DNA of 64,000 bases from CAWGGS01 sp046704745 (lineage in GTDB: Bacteria; Desulfobacterota; Desulfobulbia; Desulfobulbales; Desulfocapsaceae). Numbering within the stretch: the first letter of the stretch is position 1; each line of letters starts with the position of its first letter. The position numbers and the translations under genes were made by a program. A model generated the notes under the pieces. The model worked only from the letters and a program-made list of their open reading frames with translations, ran no database searches and had not been told where the DNA came from. Shown here piece by piece: positions 46,144-55,200 of this stretch. The DNA lies in contig JBJKRL010000047.1 in the NCBI GenBank assembly GCA_046704745.1, positions 1 to 64,000 of the forward strand, read 5' to 3'.

Positions 46144-46488
46144 GTGACTGAAAAAGCAAACCAACCACTTGTGATTACAACGACCTTTGAAGAACGAAAA
46201 CAGGCTGAGGATATAGCGGCTCATCTTCTAGACGAGCGTCTTGTGGCCTGTGCTCAAATAACCGGACCGATTTCCAGCACATATTGGTGGAAGGATATGA
46301 TAGTCAGTTCAGACGAATTCTTATTATCAATGAAAACTCTGTCCAACAACTACAAACAGGTCGAACAGGTTATCAAAAGTCGTCATCCCTATGACGTACC
46401 TGAGATTATAGCAATTCCTGTTGTGGCTATCAGTGATGACTATCTTGATTGGCTCATCCAGGAGCTTGGCCAGGTATGGAAAAAGTAA
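46144..46488 (+). CDS. cutA: Divalent-cation tolerance protein CutA
   Basis: About 114 residues of the CutA1 trimer family: VITTTFEERKQAEDIAAHLLDERLVACAQI, ISSTYWWKD, and HPYDVPEIIAIPV (split into two strands). The GTG at 46144 has GAGG eight bases upstream and is preferred over the GTG at 46135. The 3' end overlaps a Cys-rich ORF. Confidence 0.93.
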   Translation: MTEKANQPLVITTTFEERKQAEDIAAHLLDERLVACAQITGPISSTYWWKDMIVSSDEFLLSMKTLSNNYKQVEQVIKSRHPYDVPEIIAIPVVAISDDYLDWLIQELGQVWKK

Positions 46489-46679
46489 AAAAGTCCGGAT
46501 ATAGAAAACGAAAATTGGGCGAATTTCGCTGCCATTGCTGCAAGGAAAAAAAAGAATTCTGTTGGAGCTGCCCCTGTGGATTTCAAATATGCGATGAATG
46601 CTTCAAAGAGAATAAGTGGGGCATCAGCAACGGTCCGACCTGGATTTGTCCTGATTGCGAACGAATCAGAATGACATGA
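46476..46679 (+). CDS. Small Cys-rich (zinc-finger-like) protein
   Basis: 67 residues with ten cysteines: CHCCKEKKEFCWSCPCG, ICDECF and WICPDCERI, which suggest two zinc-binding sites. The ATG lies 13 bases inside the end of cutA and an AGGAG is present in cutA upstream, so translation is probably coupled. Family not recognised with certainty; the Cys pattern makes a real gene likely. Confidence 0.72.
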   Translation: MEKVKKSGYRKRKLGEFRCHCCKEKKEFCWSCPCGFQICDECFKENKWGISNGPTWICPDCERIRMT

Positions 46680-46681
46680 AA

Positions 46682-46716
46682 ATCTCTTTACAAAAGAGAT
46701 CAACAGGATTTTTTTT
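46682..46716 (+). terminator. Possible terminator after cutA/Cys-rich gene
   Basis: An 8-bp stem ATCTCTTT/AAAGAGAT (46682-46700, loop ACA) is followed after eight bases by a T-run (46709-46716). The separation is not ideal for a rho-independent terminator. Confidence 0.4.
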
Positions 46717-46717
46717 A

Positions 46718-46886
46718 GGTTCATCCGGCTTAAAGGTATATTGTTTCTAACAAGGGAAGTGATGAACCTTTCCCGCAGAGTACTTTCAGCTTGATAAAAG
46801 TACGCTTAAACCGGATGAGTCATTTTAAATGATCCACTTGTTATCTTAATCATTGCCAACAAAGGCACGCTTAATCCGGAAGAACC
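46718..46886. repeat. Local inverted/direct repeat cluster (GCTTAA-CCGGA units)
   Basis: Three related units: GGTTCATCCGGCTTAAAG (46718-46735, reverse), TACGCTTAAACCGGATGAGT (46801-46820) and CACGCTTAATCCGGAAGAAC (46866-46885). The last two repeat directly at a spacing of about 65 bases; the first is inverted. Two small hairpins lie between them (GGGAA/TTCCC and GTACTTT/AAAGTAC). A similar TAATCCGGAAGAGCC occurs near 63910. Confidence 0.4.
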
Positions 46887-46979
46887 ATATTTATCCTGTA
46901 ATCCTTAAATCCGATACCAGCAGATGATTTTGGGGCGTATTCCAGGTACAATCTTCTCTGTTGGAAAATTAAATCTTAT

Positions 46980-47151
46980 CTGATTACCACTAAATTTCAG
47001 GTGAAAACGACGGGATCGTAGCCACCCCTTTCACGGGACGCCATAAACCCGTCCTGGGGGCCCCACTGTGCCCATCCAGGGCGCAGACACCCGTGAAAAG
47101 GGTGGCCACAACCCCTGTTTACGGACAAAACCGAGATTCAGTGGTAATCAA
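46980..47151. mobile_element. GC-rich palindromic element with flanking 10-bp direct repeats
   Basis: 170 bases with inverted ends TGATTACCACTAAATTTC (46981-46998) and its near-complement ending at 47150 (16 of 18 pair). An inner pair near 47020-47040 and 47090-47109 (GTAGCCACCCCTTTCACGGG and its partner) matches 18 of 20, and CCTGG/CCAGG closes the centre. TAAATCTTAT flanks both sides (46970-46979, 47152-47161), as expected for a target duplication. No ORF inside, so a non-autonomous MITE-like element is plausible. Confidence 0.65.
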
Positions 47152-47403
47152 TAAATCTTATTATCAGATCGGCTCGTTTTTTCTGGAAAAAAATATTGCC
47201 GGGCGATAAAGTTTCAATAACGATTTATGCCTCTTCCGATTTACCTCAATTTAATAAATACCAAATTAACAGGCCGAAGCCTTTTATCGGTAAGCATATG
47301 GATCGTAATGATATTTATCGTATTCACCAGAAACAACAAAACATTTTTTTAAAGCAGAAAAAAATTCCGTTCTTATCAACAAAAAACGAGGAGAGGAGGA
47401 ACC

Positions 47404-47940
47404 ATGGCAGATATCAAAGGCACAAAAACTATGAAAAATCTGATGGAGGCATTTGCCGGTGAGTCACAAGCGCGTAATAAATACACCTATTTCGCCTCTG
47501 TTGCCAAAAAGGAAGGGTATGAAAAAATAGCTGAAATATTTTTAGAGACAGCGGGAAATGAAAAAGAGCATGCAAAACTGCATCTCAAGTATCTTGGCGG
47601 TATAGGATCGACAAAGAATAATCTTAAAGCAGCGGCGGCTGGAGAATTCGATGAACATACCGATATGTACCCGCGGATGGCACGAGAAGCAAGAGAAGAA
47701 GGTTTTGAGGAAATTGCCTTTGTTTTCGAGGAAATCGGAAAGATAGAAGAAGCACATAAAGTTCGTTTTCAGGAGCTTCTGAAGGAAATTGAAACAGGAA
47801 AATTTTTTACAAAGGACACAACTGTGAAATGGCGTTGCCGTAATTGTGGGCATATCCACGAAGGAAATGAAGCTCCCGATGTCTGCCCAGTCTGCAAACA
47901 TCCGCAAGCGTATTTTGAATTAGTCGAAGATCATTATTGA
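47404..47940 (+). CDS. Rubrerythrin
   Basis: 178 residues: an N-terminal four-helix ferritin-like di-iron domain (EAFAGESQARNKYTYFA, ETAGNEKEHAKLHL, FEEIGKIEEAHKVRF) and a C-terminal rubredoxin-like Fe(Cys)4 site (CRNCG and CPVCKHP). It reduces hydrogen peroxide in anaerobes. A strong GAGGAGAGGA precedes the ATG. Confidence 0.96.
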   Translation: MADIKGTKTMKNLMEAFAGESQARNKYTYFASVAKKEGYEKIAEIFLETAGNEKEHAKLHLKYLGGIGSTKNNLKAAAAGEFDEHTDMYPRMAREAREEGFEEIAFVFEEIGKIEEAHKVRFQELLKEIETGKFFTKDTTVKWRCRNCGHIHEGNEAPDVCPVCKHPQAYFELVEDHY

Positions 47941-48002
47941 TCAATCACAATTGGATTTGCTGTAAAATCTTATATTCTCCGATCGTTGAAGGAGCCGGAG
48001 AT

Positions 48003-48040
48003 ATTCGGGCTGCAAAAGTATAATCTTCTGCAGCCTGAAT
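48003..48040. terminator. Hairpin between convergent rubrerythrin and DUF6485 genes
   Basis: ATTCGGGCTGCA (48003-48014) pairs with TGCAGCCTGAAT (48029-48040), 11 of 12 matched, around a 14-base loop. It lies between two converging genes; no T-run follows, so a classic terminator is uncertain. Confidence 0.4.
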
Positions 48041-48067
48041 CATGGGATGTGTACATAAAATTCGCTA

Positions 48068-48271
48068 TCAAACACGCCCGGATGCGACCAGATCGGCAAA
48101 ATGCTTAAAGGAACGATCCATCGTCCGTTCCGCATCGGCAGGAAAACAGCAAGCAGGCAATTCTTGTTGTTTAACATGGTAGGAGATACATTCGCAGCAG
48201 GCACCTTTCCTTGGGCAAGGTTCATATGTACAGTTGCATCTTTTTTCGTTCTTGCTCTTGTTGCAATCCAT
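48068..48271 (-). CDS. DUF6485 small Cys-rich protein
   Basis: 67 residues with the family pattern CNCTYEPCPRKGACCECISYH and ELPACCFPADAERTMDRS: eight cysteines in a probable metal or Fe-S arrangement. Such proteins are common in anaerobic Desulfobacterota; function unknown. GGGGG lies four bases before the ATG. Confidence 0.85.
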   Translation of the reverse strand: MDCNKSKNEKRCNCTYEPCPRKGACCECISYHVKQQELPACCFPADAERTMDRSFKHFADLVASGRV

Positions 48272-48385
48272 TTTTCCCCCAAGTTGATAATAATCTTAAC
48301 TCCTAGCTCCGTTACCAGCGCACGATACCATGAAATTACCAAAAATATCCAGGGGACTTTTTAAAGGAGTTGGTAACAGATCTTT

Positions 48386-49531
48386 ATGAGAGAAAAACGA
48401 TGCATAACGGCTGGGTACTTTATCGACGGCAACGGTGCCGTTATGCTAAGAAACGTTTTTTTAACCGTGGAGGAAGGTTTTATCACCTCCATCGGGGAAG
48501 GAGTGGACCTTAAAAGTGATAACGGGATGAGTATTGACGATTACTCCCAGTGCATAGTCTTGCCGGCATTGGTTGACTGTAGCATCTACATGTTCTCCTC
48601 ACCCTCAGTGGATGAAAAAGTACGGCAATCTGCCGAAGAGGCCACTTTACCACAAAAAAACTCATTGATGAAGCGCCATATTGGTTACTGTCATTCATAT
48701 GGTGTTTTAGGTGCTGTCGTCAACGACGCGACAACCGAACTATATAACTCTCTCTATGCGGTGGAAAAAAAAGGCCTCATCAACATAAAAACGACCAATG
48801 ATTTTATTAGGATACGATATCCAAGCACTATTGACGATCGAAGCGTATCACCTTCCGAGCTGAGTTTTGTAAACCTTTGCTCAAGCCTACAAAATAGAGG
48901 AAGGAAAAAGGCCGTTGTGGTGGCAAACGGCAGAAAAGCAGTAGAAGAAGCACTTATAGCAGGTTGCGATGCCATCGAGCAGGGATACGAAATGGGTGAG
49001 GATAACCTCAATATTATGGCGCAAAAAAATATTTTGTGGATTCCGAGCCTCATGCATGCCAAAAATGCTTTGGACGGTTCAGGTAGTGATAACAATTCAT
49101 TTTGCCGTTTCTCCCATCGTTATCAATCATCAAAAAACCCGGTTCCGGGAGAAAAACACTATTGGGAGAAGATACTTAATGAACACATGCAACTATTGAA
49201 AAAAGCAAGAAGTTTGGGTGTAGACACTGCCGTTGGGACAGGTGCTGGAAGCGTTGGTATCCTTCATGGCGAATCGATGGTTGAGGAAATGAAATTGTAT
49301 AAAAAGGCAGGATATTCCTTAGAAGAAACATTCAAATGTGCATCGAAAAATGGAGCAAAATTTTTCGGCATGCAGGAGTTGGGAGCGCTTTCAGTCGGTG
49401 CTAAAGCAACATTTCTGATTGCCAGAGGAGCAGTGCAACAGCTGCCGAGAAAACTCTCCTATCTGGAAGCCGTTTATATAAACGGCAAACCCAGTCCTTA
49501 TTATTGCAAGAATCCTGTAATAAAATCATAA
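48386..49531 (+). CDS. Amidohydrolase-fold pseudoenzyme
   Basis: 381 residues with the amidohydrolase (imidazolonepropionase-like) layout: ITAGYFIDGNGAVMLRNVFLTVEEGFITSIGEG, a dual beta-sandwich/TIM-barrel architecture, and C-terminal GALSVGAKATFLIARG. The metal ligands are gone: the PGLIDxHxH motif reads PALVDCSIYMF, EHG reads EQG in DAIEQGYEM, and GTDAG reads GTGAG. Other fold-specific segments are intact, so it is probably a stable but non-hydrolytic protein. Not a recent frameshift: the frame is open over full length. Confidence 0.82.
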   Translation: MREKRCITAGYFIDGNGAVMLRNVFLTVEEGFITSIGEGVDLKSDNGMSIDDYSQCIVLPALVDCSIYMFSSPSVDEKVRQSAEEATLPQKNSLMKRHIGYCHSYGVLGAVVNDATTELYNSLYAVEKKGLINIKTTNDFIRIRYPSTIDDRSVSPSELSFVNLCSSLQNRGRKKAVVVANGRKAVEEALIAGCDAIEQGYEMGEDNLNIMAQKNILWIPSLMHAKNALDGSGSDNNSFCRFSHRYQSSKNPVPGEKHYWEKILNEHMQLLKKARSLGVDTAVGTGAGSVGILHGESMVEEMKLYKKAGYSLEETFKCASKNGAKFFGMQELGALSVGAKATFLIARGAVQQLPRKLSYLEAVYINGKPSPYYCKNPVIKS

Positions 49532-49558
49532 AGAAGGCTCGTTTGAAAGATCACTCTG

Positions 49559-49620
49559 CTTCATTGCTAAAAAATCGAATCTGACGTCACCTGTACTGAT
49601 GAGAAATACGGGCTGATCAT
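49559..49620 (-). repeat. Relict repeat family, copy 7 (5' end only)
   Basis: About 62 bases closely matching the right third of copy 3: CATTGCTAAAAAATCGAATC, then CTGTACTGATGAGAAATACG and GGGCTGATCA. It ends at the TGA stop of corA on the other strand. The rest of the element is missing. Confidence 0.65.
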
Positions 49621-50705
49621 CAAAACCATTTTTTTCGTTTAAAATAGGTTAAAAACCCTATTCCTATGACCAGCATGATACCCCAAATCATATAGTACCC
49701 GTATGTCCACTTCAATTCCGGCATGTTCTGAAAGTTCATCCCATAGATGCCGGCAATAAATGTCAGAGGAATAAAGACGGTAGCGATGATGGTTAGCACT
49801 TTCATTATTTCATTCATGCGATTGCTGACGCTGGAAAGGTAGGTGTCGTGCATCCCACTTAAGATATCTCGACAGGTCTCAACCATATCTATTATTTGAA
49901 TCGTGTGGTCGTATAAATCCCGCCAGAATATTTTACTTTCCTGATGAATCAGCCCCGATTCGTTTTTTTCAAGAGTTCCAATCTCCTCTCGGAGTGGCCA
50001 AACAGCTTTACGCATGTTCAAAATGTCTCTTTTAAGAAAATGGATTTCCTTGATATTATCCGGATTCGGCTCTTCAAGAATTTGATCATCGATGTCCTCA
50101 ATGCGATCACCAATTAGTTCGACGGCGAGGAAATAATGATCTACCATGGCATCCATGAGAGCGTAGGCAAGATAGTCCGACTTCATAGAACGTAGGCGGC
50201 CTTTTGCTTTACGAATGCGATTTCGCACCTCATCGAACACGTCACCTACCGCCTCCTGGAAAGAAACGACGTAGTTCTGTCCTAAAATCAAGCTGATATG
50301 CTCAAAGGTCACCTCTTGACTTTCTTCAATGTACTTGAGCATTTTCATAACGAAAAACAAGTAGTTAGGAAACTCCTCGACCTTCAATCGTTGTACTGTG
50401 TTAGCAATGTCCTCAAGGGTTAGAGGATGAAAATCGAAAATTTTTCCTATAGCCTCAATGGTCTCCACACTGTGAATTCCGTAAACGTTAATCCAGATTA
50501 CACCAGGCAATTTAATAAGATCACGACATTTTTCAATCGAGACATCTGGAAGTTCATTGAAGCTGTTTGTGTCGTATTGGATGGCATCGATACGAACTCG
50601 GTCTACCTTCTGCTCTCCAATGAAGGCGACGGATCCAGGCGACATACCAACTTTCGAACTCTGCCTACGATGAATTTTTTGTTTTTTCTTTTTTGTCTGC
50701 ACCAT
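49620..50705 (-). CDS. corA: Magnesium/cobalt transporter CorA
   Basis: 361 residues: a large cytoplasmic domain, then two C-terminal membrane helices with the YGMNF pore motif between them (GIYGMNFQNMPELKW). The basic N-terminus (KKKKQKIHRRQ) precedes the alpha/beta domain. GAGGG lies six bases before the ATG. Its stop codon is at the edge of relict copy 7. Confidence 0.95.
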   Translation of the reverse strand: MVQTKKKKQKIHRRQSSKVGMSPGSVAFIGEQKVDRVRIDAIQYDTNSFNELPDVSIEKCRDLIKLPGVIWINVYGIHSVETIEAIGKIFDFHPLTLEDIANTVQRLKVEEFPNYLFFVMKMLKYIEESQEVTFEHISLILGQNYVVSFQEAVGDVFDEVRNRIRKAKGRLRSMKSDYLAYALMDAMVDHYFLAVELIGDRIEDIDDQILEEPNPDNIKEIHFLKRDILNMRKAVWPLREEIGTLEKNESGLIHQESKIFWRDLYDHTIQIIDMVETCRDILSGMHDTYLSSVSNRMNEIMKVLTIIATVFIPLTFIAGIYGMNFQNMPELKWTYGYYMIWGIMLVIGIGFLTYFKRKKWF

Positions 50706-50853
50706 CGATATCCCTCTTTGTGATTGTAGACTCTGACGCGTATCGATCGCACCAGCCGGGGATTTCTAAATCCTGCATGAAACCAATGCTGTTTTCCTAT
50801 GGTATTTTGGGGAAAAATTTTTCCCCTTGGTGAAAAAGCTGTATGCCCTACTG

Positions 50854-51648
50854 TTATTTTTCTTTAAGATTGAGGAAGAGGTCCCCGCGTCCCGATGGTC
50901 CCGGCAAACCTTTGCCGGTCAGACGGAGTCTTTGCCCAGCTTTACTCCCTTTTGGGATCTTTACCTTCAACCGTTCTTGTCCATTGGGGCCCTGGGTCAC
51001 CATCTGGATAACCTTGCCCAGTTGTAAATCTTCAATACTGAGATAGGCTGTATAAGTGGTTTCTTGTGGGATCTCTCGTATATGTTGCAGGTTTCTTGTG
51101 TTCCGGCGTTTGGGACTGCCCAATAGAGATCCGACGGCACTTCCGAGACTGTGTAAAAACGATGGCTTGCCCGGTAGTTTGTTCCCCTCTTTTTTCAGAA
51201 GGGTCGGCCAGGCCAGTGATCCAAAGAGAAAAATACCACTTACAAAGAGTCCTTTCCTGTTGCCGAAAAAGCTCTTTCGGACGAACTGTTCGTTGGCGCG
51301 AAAACCGTAATTACGAAATTCCTGAAGCAGGCCGGCAAACACCTGCTGAAAATGCGGATTCTGGAATAAATCCCGGAGAATATCCTCCTGACTGTAATTG
51401 AAGTTTCCCGTTGAACCGCTATGATATTGGTTTGGTCCAAAGGTTCGAGCGGCATCATACTGCCGCCGTTTTCCAGGATCAGTCAAAACTCCGTAGGCCT
51501 CGGCTATTTCCTTAAATTTTTCTTCCGCTCCCGGTTTGTCTGGATTACAGTCCGGGTGGTACCGCATGGCCAACTTGCGATAGTTCCTGCGAATCTCCTC
51601 TTCACTGGATTCCGGAGTTACTTCCAGTATCCGGTAATAGTCTTTCAT
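50854..51648 (-). CDS. DnaJ-like co-chaperone (short, CbpA-type)
   Basis: 264 residues: a complete J-domain at the N-terminus with the HPD motif (MRYHPDCNPDKPGAEEKF), a hydrophobic segment in the middle (KGLFVSGIFLFGSLAWPTLL, possibly membrane-associated) and one C-terminal substrate-binding half (VKIPKGSKAGQRLRLTGKG). It lacks the zinc-finger domain and the second C-terminal half, so it is a shortened DnaJ/CbpA. Confidence 0.85.
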   Translation of the reverse strand: MKDYYRILEVTPESSEEEIRRNYRKLAMRYHPDCNPDKPGAEEKFKEIAEAYGVLTDPGKRRQYDAARTFGPNQYHSGSTGNFNYSQEDILRDLFQNPHFQQVFAGLLQEFRNYGFRANEQFVRKSFFGNRKGLFVSGIFLFGSLAWPTLLKKEGNKLPGKPSFLHSLGSAVGSLLGSPKRRNTRNLQHIREIPQETTYTAYLSIEDLQLGKVIQMVTQGPNGQERLKVKIPKGSKAGQRLRLTGKGLPGPSGRGDLFLNLKEK

Positions 51649-52289
51649 ATCTTTCCGCTTATCCTAACGTATTGGTTGTAGGAAAACATTTTGGATTATT
51701 TTTGTATAATAAACACTCATCATTTTTTTTCATTCACAAAGGTTAACCAACCCAGGATAAGTACTGTTGATATCATAACAGGGCAGTGTGTCCTAAAAGA
51801 AGAATTGATATACTCCTGCCGGTTTCCGGGTAATCATCGGTTCTGAATTCATCATGTGGTCTACGTTGTAATTTCAGGTAAGCCATTCTGGCCGCCGGGA
51901 TTAGCGGTATTTATCATAAATGAGGCGGAGTTGCCAACATTTCGGAGTTTTTTGTAGGAAAATAGAGACAAAAGAATTGGCACGTTTAGAGATGGGGGTA
52001 CTTTAAGAAAGTTCAATGGGAAAACAGCCTCTCCTAAGGATTGATTCATTAGAAGTCACAATATAAAAGGTATACCCGCATTCCATCCTCGGAATATCTT
52101 GACTCCATTAAGTGGAAATGCATAATAAGATAAGTAATTATAATCGTAAGAGAGACCAGAAAACGGCAAAGAGCGCCACCTGCCGCTACCTGACCAGTAT
52201 TGATAGCTGCTGTATCGACTTATCTGGATTCTTCTAAAAAATCATATGGAAAAATACCGAAAAGGCTAACTCTAGTCTGGGGTGAACAC
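51649..52289. other. Non-coding region between dnaJ-like gene and kinase
   Basis: About 640 AT-rich bases between divergent genes. Short ORFs here lack start signals or recognisable motifs. A TATAAT-like hexamer is present near 51702, but with no matching -35. Confidence 0.45.
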
Positions 52290-55200
52290 GTGCCAATACA
52301 CACAGAGGAACAAAAGAAAATTCTGGTAGTTGATAACAACAGGGTGATGGTCAAACTGATGACCACATTTCTTGAAAGGGAAGGGCACGAAGTCGTAGGT
52401 GTCGAAGATGCCTTTGACGCCTTGGATGCCCTGCGCAGCTTCACACCGCAAATTATATATCTCGACTTGATTATGCCTAAAATCGGAGGAGACAATCTCT
52501 GCAAAATATTCAGGACCATACCCCAGCTCGACAATTGCTATATCGCAATTATTTCGGCTACTGCTATGGAACAACCCATCGATATATCTAGATTAGGCGC
52601 AGATGCCTGTATCGCCAAAGGTCCTTTTGCAAAGATGACCCACCATATTCTCGAAACGATAGCCGAATCAAGTGGTCACAGAAAAATTCCTGTAAAATCT
52701 GAGGTCCGGGGAATTGAAAACCTGATTTCACGGCAGATCACAAAAGAACTTTTACGCCAAAATAAATGCCTTCAAACAATTCTGGAGAGTATATCTCAAG
52801 GAGTTCTGATAACAACCGATAACAGGGTTTTTTACGCAAATGCAGCAACTCTCTCGCTTCTACAGGTCACCATGGAACGCCTTTTAGGCTCTTATCTCGA
52901 CGAAATACTCGACCCTGCATGCTGGGAAATGTTGGTCCCATTTATCAGATTCGATGGGGCTGGAATACCAAACGACACAGATGATACCTATATAAAGATC
53001 CATGACCGCCATGTCATTCCTAAATGTTTGACAATGCAGGGGGACAACAATAATCAGATCATTCTTCTTACTGATATTACCGATATTAAACAAACTCAAA
53101 GAGAGTTGCTCCAGGAGGAAGAACGATGGAAAACAACGTTTGATGCCATGGCCGATCCTGTATCTCTCGTTATGTCAGATGGAACTATTGAACGTTGTAA
53201 TCAGGCCTTTGCCGCTCTTCTCGGTAATGACATTGCAACATTACAAGGGAAAAAATGCTACGAGTTGATTCACCGAACAAAGACTTTTATTAAGGGTTGT
53301 CCTCTTATCAGAACCCGTAAGAGTAATGTACGGGAACAAATGGAGCTCTCTTTGGGAGAAAATATCTATCTCATAACAGTTGACCCTTTGAAGTCACATG
53401 ATGGGCAGGTATCCGGTTTTATCCAGATCATGCGCGATATCACAGAACAAAAACATGCAGCTGCCGTATCTCGTCGTTTTGAGCTTCTCGTAACACACAA
53501 CCGGGACATCATCTTTTTTATACGGTATGACGATCTACGAATAATGGAGGTGAACGAGGCTGCCATAAAAGCCTATGGCTACAGTCGCGAGCAACTCCTT
53601 TCTATGACGGTTGATCAACTTAGAACCCCAGACACTTTAGAGATGGTCCCCGGCCAGATGGAGAAGGCGTATAAGTTCGGGATTCTTTTTGAGGCCGTTC
53701 ATTGCTGCAGCGACGGCAGCACCTTCCCGGTGGAAGTCAGTTCTCGAGGAGAGTCCATAGATGGAACGCGCACATTGATCAGCGTGGTGCGCGACATTAC
53801 TGAGCGTAAGCGTGCAGAGGAAGCACTCATGCACAGTGAAGAACGTTTGAGCCAGATAGCCAGATGTGTTCCGGATCTCATCTGGACCATGGATTTCTCG
53901 GGACGGTTCACCTATGTCAATTCTGCTGTGGAACGTTTCTACGGGTGGACCGTAGAAGAATTTCTGAACCTTACATTTCATGATACTGTTACCCCGCAGC
54001 AGGCCTTGAAAGTTGAAGCGATGATTTCCGAAGAATTGGCAAAAACAACAGCTTTAAATTATGACCGGAATTGGGTTCGTACCTTCGAATCGGAGAAAAT
54101 ACGAAAAGACGGTTCAATTCTATTGGCCGAGGTTTCAGCTACTCTCCTCTGGTCGGATGACGGCAAACCCACTGGTATAATAGGTACTACTCGTGATATT
54201 ACAGAGCGCAAACGGGAGGAAGAAGAAAAACTCCAACTTCAAGGGCAACTGCTGCATGCACAGAAGATGGAGACTGTCGGTAGACTTGCAGGCGGAGTTG
54301 CTCATGATTTCAATAACATGCTCAGTGTGATTCTTGGCCATATAGAACTGGCTCTAACGCAATGCTCCCCATCGGAGGCGATTTATAGTGATCTCAAAAC
54401 GATTCAAGACTCCGCCCTGCGCTCAGCTGATCTGACCAGGCAACTCCTGGCATTTGCACGCAAGCAGACGGTTGCGCCGAAAATTCTGGATCTCAACGAC
54501 ATCGTATCTAGTATGCTCAAGATGCTCAAACGCTTGATCGGTGAAGATATCGAGCTTGCCTGGTATCCATGTGCAGGTCGGCTGTTAGCAAAAATAGATC
54601 CGTCACAACTTGATCAACTTCTTGTTAATCTGTGCGTCAATTCCCGAGACGCCATCGCCGGAGTCGGCAAGGTCACAATTGAGACCGGCAAGGAGGTCTT
54701 CGACAAAGATTATTGTTCGGTTCATTCCGACTTTTTACCAGGAGAATATGTGATGTTGGCCGTAAGCGACAATGGGAGTGGTATGGATAGCGAGACATGT
54801 GAACATCTTTTCGAGCCTTTTTTCAGTACGAAAGAGACCGGTAAGGGCACGGGGCTGGGATTGTCAACGGTGTATGGAATTGTAAGACAGAATGATGGAT
54901 TTATCCATGTTGACAGTGAGATAGGTAGGGGAACGACCTTCAAAATATTCTTACCCAATCAGGCAGGTGAGCAGGAATCGATACATAGGGACGGGGAGCT
55001 GAAACAGGAAATATACGGGAACGAAACCATCCTGCTGGTGGAAGACGAACCAAGGATTCTGTCCATGATCGAGAAGATGCTTAAGCCTCGGGGATATACC
55101 ATCTTGCCGGCAGCTACCCCAGGCGAGGCAATTCGACTGGCAAATGATCATACAGGAGAAATCCACCTGTTGATTACCGATGTTGTGATGCCTAACATAA

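Noticed and set aside
47280..47403. Fur/PerR-like box upstream of rubrerythrin
   Set aside because: TAATGATATTTATC near 47310 is only a partial match to either consensus in an AT-rich region.
47196..47462. 88-residue ORF overlapping the rubrerythrin start
   Set aside because: Out of frame with rubrerythrin and without start signal; the rubrerythrin frame is certain.
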